A stretch of DNA of 64,000 nucleotides from Chrysomallon squamiferum (taxonomy: Eukaryota; Mollusca; Gastropoda; Neomphalida; Peltospiridae), in assembly GCA_012295275.1 (NCBI GenBank), contig CM022671.1, forward strand, positions 36,338,683 to 36,402,682, given 5' to 3'. The position numbers and the translations under genes were made by a program. The notes under the pieces were generated by a model that did not search any database, was not told the origin of the DNA, and was given only the letters and a program-made list of their open reading frames with translations. Of the stretch, positions 61,482-64,000 are shown piece by piece (position 1 is the stretch's first letter; each line of letters begins with the position of its first letter).

Positions 61482-62618
61482 GCTAAAGTTACAAAACGCG
61501 CACATTGTCGGATTTGAGTGGAATCTTGATGTTCCAGTTCACTGCTAGATTACAGTGCGAACGAGTTAACGAGTGGATGTAGTGACCTTAAAATTGTCCA
61601 GTTACACTTAGTTCGAAGGCTTGACCTCATAATTACAAAAACCAGTTAAAATAATCGGAAAGAAAATCACTGTTACGTAAAACTGAATGCCGTTAATTCA
61701 CCTAAATCGTTTAACCTGATTGTTGTAAAATCCACGCGAAGGTTCCAAGAGGGGGTAACAAAACGCTTCCCTCTGCTTTGGGTAGTTTTTTCGTTTGCTG
61801 TCTTAACTTGTAAAATAAGTAAGCCTAATATCCTAAAGTTTAAAATAATGTTACTTTAAAAATCAAAATATTATTGTATGTATATGTATTATTATAGATT
61901 TAAAAACGTTATAATAATAATAATAATAAAAATAACAACTATAACAGCAAAACATCATTGTGATTATTGTGTTTAATTCACGCCTCTTTCTGAAAACTCT
62001 AAAAGAGTTTCGCAGATTAGTTTTAGTTTTTGTTTAACAATTAACATCATTAAAATCCTGCCCTTCTAGAAACTTGTAGATTATACCTAAACTTGAATTT
62101 CCAAACATAAATTCGTCGTCTGAAACTCCCACCCCTTCTTTAAACCTAGATCCACCTCTGAATCAATGCCTGGATTACCATTAGCTTTACGTGGATCAAA
62201 TTAGAAGCTTTCCCTGCACCATACTAATTTAGATAATAAAAGCTTTGTTCATTCATTAGCATACCACATTTGTATAATAGAGCCTAATTTAAGAGATTTT
62301 TTTTTTTTTAAAAAGTTAAAAAAAATAATTCCTTTTTGTGCATATAAATTCAATGTTAAACTGATATACATTTTTTTTTAAGCAGTTAAATATATAAGTA
62401 TCTACCTGTGTGTGTAAATTTGAAAACACATGTTTATATGACTAATATTTTTATATAGTGCATTATTGTACAGGAATCTGTTATAAACAATATATAATAT
62501 GTTTGTGAAGGTTTGATTCAGTTTATAATTTGTTTACAGTGGAATGATATTACTAATAATATATTCATTGCAGTACTCAAACAGTACAAGAGACGTGTTA
62601 AAACGATAAAACAAAACA

Positions 62619-62747
62619 ATGAAATCGCTCGGTGGGATGACGGCTGTCATATTTTCTTTCTTCGTGGTCTGTCTCGTTCTTCCAACTGGACACGCAAACC
62701 CGACTGCGCTTTATGGTGGAAACAATGAGTATACAATTACAGTTTGA
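62619..62747 (+). CDS. Signal-peptide exon of a probable secreted protein
   Basis: After an acceptor (TTCATTGCAG at 62572), ATG at 62619 opens MKSLGGMTAVIFSFFVVCLV followed by LPTGHANPTALYGG. This has a basic n-region, a strong hydrophobic core and a likely cleavage after GHA. The frame stops at 62745-62747 after 42 residues. A donor AATGA|GTATAC at 62729 would instead end the coding exon at 62728 in phase 2, with the mature protein encoded by exons beyond this window. That reading, or a very small secreted peptide, are both possible; the product is unknown. Confidence 0.45.
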   Translation: MKSLGGMTAVIFSFFVVCLVLPTGHANPTALYGGNNEYTITV

Positions 62748-63019
62748 CAGAGTGGGGCATGTCAAACACAAAGACTTATTTAAGCTGTGTGTCTCATCGA
62801 GAACACCCGTGACGTCACGCCAGATCTGGCTGCCAGGTAATTGGCGACCTCGCGGGAAGGGTAGAAATGTTTGGGATTAATCGTAACGAACAGAGCTAGA
62901 GCTGGTTACACGTCGAGAAGACCGCCACACAAAACAGATATTTATTTCTAATCGCCGAGACAGTTTATCGCTGTGTTTGAAGCGGAGTGAAAGGAAGGGA
63001 CAGTTCAATCGTAACAGAG

Positions 63020-63880
63020 ATGACAGAGCGAATTCGATATCACAATCCGAAGTTTATATCGCAGGATGTCCCGTTTGGTAAAAATAAAATGGTAAAGGAT
63101 GACGGCGTTAGAAACATAGCCGTAACTTTTCTCACGTTGGAAACCGAACGTGTGAGCAGTCCTACAGAAGATATCCATGCAGGTGATGATATTCGACATA
63201 AATCAAAATTTCTTCACGAGTTTCGGGTGAGAAGAAAAAGTCCGTTTATTAAGAAGATTTCTCCGCAGTTACACAAAGATGACACGTTCCTGGAGCTGGG
63301 GTTGCTTGGCAAGGGCTATCTGAGTGACAGCTACCACAACAAGCCTCAAACAAAAACGAAGGACTCCTCTCTTCAGGCGATCTCTCCAACCAGCACATCG
63401 CCCAGCATACTTGGACTTCCACCAGTGACCAACAGGTCCTCAAAATCCGACACACCCACGTTGTCAAACATTCACCAGTTCTCCTACCTGAATACTGACT
63501 TCGGGTTCGGAAAGTACAGAACGGACACATTTTCTGGTTTAGGCTTGCACGGCAGCCGCCACTTATTTGAAAGCAATGATCTAGAGTCTAGATTGGCTAC
63601 GCAGGCTAGGAAACATATAGAGGCATGCACCACTGTTGGGATGGTGAGGAAACAAAGCAGAGCAGCTCAAAATGTTCTTGGTCTGAAGAGGACGATCGAA
63701 GAAGGTGTTATTATTGATAAGTACGGCAAACTAGTTCCCCTCCCCATTCACGTTGGAAACCACCACAAAAACAGTTCACACAAACTACAGTCAGCTATAC
63801 ATAGCAACAAATCAACAAAACAAAACAAACACAGCCTTCCATTTATTTCTGGTAATTCCTCCTTTCCTCTCACAGAATGA
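63020..63880 (+). CDS. Hypothetical protein, 286 aa, single open exon
   Basis: The frame runs from ATG at 63020 (the open frame itself starts upstream, at a GTG at 62987) to TGA at 63878. It is the longest uninterrupted frame in the right end of the window, and its GC content is higher than the flanks, as in the coding exons here. The protein is hydrophilic and basic and rich in Ser, Lys and His, with no signal peptide or membrane segment. Notable stretches are FRVRRKSPFIKKISPQLHKD, repeated Phe/Gly/Leu words (LELGLLGKGYL, TDFGFGKYRTDTFSGLGLHG) and a C-terminal GVIIDKYGKLVPLPIHVG. I do not recognise the family. A possible donor TTTCTG|GTAATT at 63852 means it could also be a first exon of a longer gene leaving the window. 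Confidence 0.55.
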   Translation: MTERIRYHNPKFISQDVPFGKNKMVKDDGVRNIAVTFLTLETERVSSPTEDIHAGDDIRHKSKFLHEFRVRRKSPFIKKISPQLHKDDTFLELGLLGKGYLSDSYHNKPQTKTKDSSLQAISPTSTSPSILGLPPVTNRSSKSDTPTLSNIHQFSYLNTDFGFGKYRTDTFSGLGLHGSRHLFESNDLESRLATQARKHIEACTTVGMVRKQSRAAQNVLGLKRTIEEGVIIDKYGKLVPLPIHVGNHHKNSSHKLQSAIHSNKSTKQNKHSLPFISGNSSFPLTE

Positions 63881-64000
63881 AGAGAGTTTAAATACATGGA
63901 ATTAATTTGTGCTTTTTCGTCATGGAATTGTTAACTAGGAATATTTAATTTCTTAAAACACTGACGTGGTGTAATTCGTAAAACAGTAGCCAAAAGGCTG

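Larger units (their letters stand above)
58692..62560. other. 3' flank of the Kelch gene and intergenic sequence
   Basis: An AATAAA overlaps the stop codon (58690-58695). Others occur further on, for example near 60895, so the transcript end is open. The region is very AT-rich, with a CTTT patch (59248-59288), a T run (60737-60765), an AAAAT array (61060-61180) and a GA run (61409-61479). No supported exon was found. Confidence 0.5.

Overview
This is an animal nuclear genome window. It is AT-rich (I judge GC at about one third), with multi-exon genes, GT-AG introns, standard genetic code and very many simple repeats (ATT, CA, GA, TA, AAAAT). The three-domain gelsolin of about 365 residues is the short form typical of annelids and molluscs. 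Together with the repeat style this suggests a lophotrochozoan, most likely a mollusc; the species cannot be named from the sequence alone.

Layout. (1) 0.7-7.1 kb, minus strand: a complete nine-exon STN1 gene (telomeric CST complex), rebuilt here to 359 aa with every splice phase closing. (2) 7.8-8.8 kb: a divergent promoter region shared by STN1 (E2F-like site) and gelsolin (SRF CArG box, ETS site, non-coding first exon). (3) 10.0-16.3 kb, plus: a complete 13-exon gelsolin-like gene, 365 aa. (4) 16.3-28.9 kb: repeats and relics, including a PHD-finger relic, a tandem array of first-exon-like units with good splice donors, a weak gene candidate after them, a 0.66-kb tandem duplication and a pogo-type transposon remnant. 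(5) 29.0-32.3 kb, plus: a complete five-exon orphan gene of 159 aa, with a decayed paralogue at 38.8-39.9 kb. (6) 40.3-40.6 kb: a nearly identical second copy of the gelsolin terminal exon. (7) 43.2-44.7 kb: a Tc1-type transposon, dead but with clear inverted repeats. (8) 45.3-58.7 kb, plus: a complete 15-exon BTB-BACK-Kelch gene, 1416 aa, carrying a long disordered N-terminus and an insert of 12 NPCEVR hexapeptide repeats between BACK and Kelch. (9) 62.6-63.9 kb: a signal-peptide exon and a 286-aa single-exon ORF of unknown function.

The genes do not form one pathway: STN1 works at telomeres and DNA replication, gelsolin on actin, and the Kelch protein is probably a ubiquitin-ligase adaptor or a structural Kelch protein. 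The most notable theme is small-scale duplication of splice signals: a 9-nt microexon-like repeat in gelsolin, 45-nt in-frame exon copies in the Kelch gene, tandem first exons at 22-23 kb, a duplicated gelsolin last exon, and ATT repeats lying directly against splice acceptors in several genes. No RNA genes, CRISPR arrays or viral genes were seen. All exon models come from reading splice sites and phases by eye, without transcript data.
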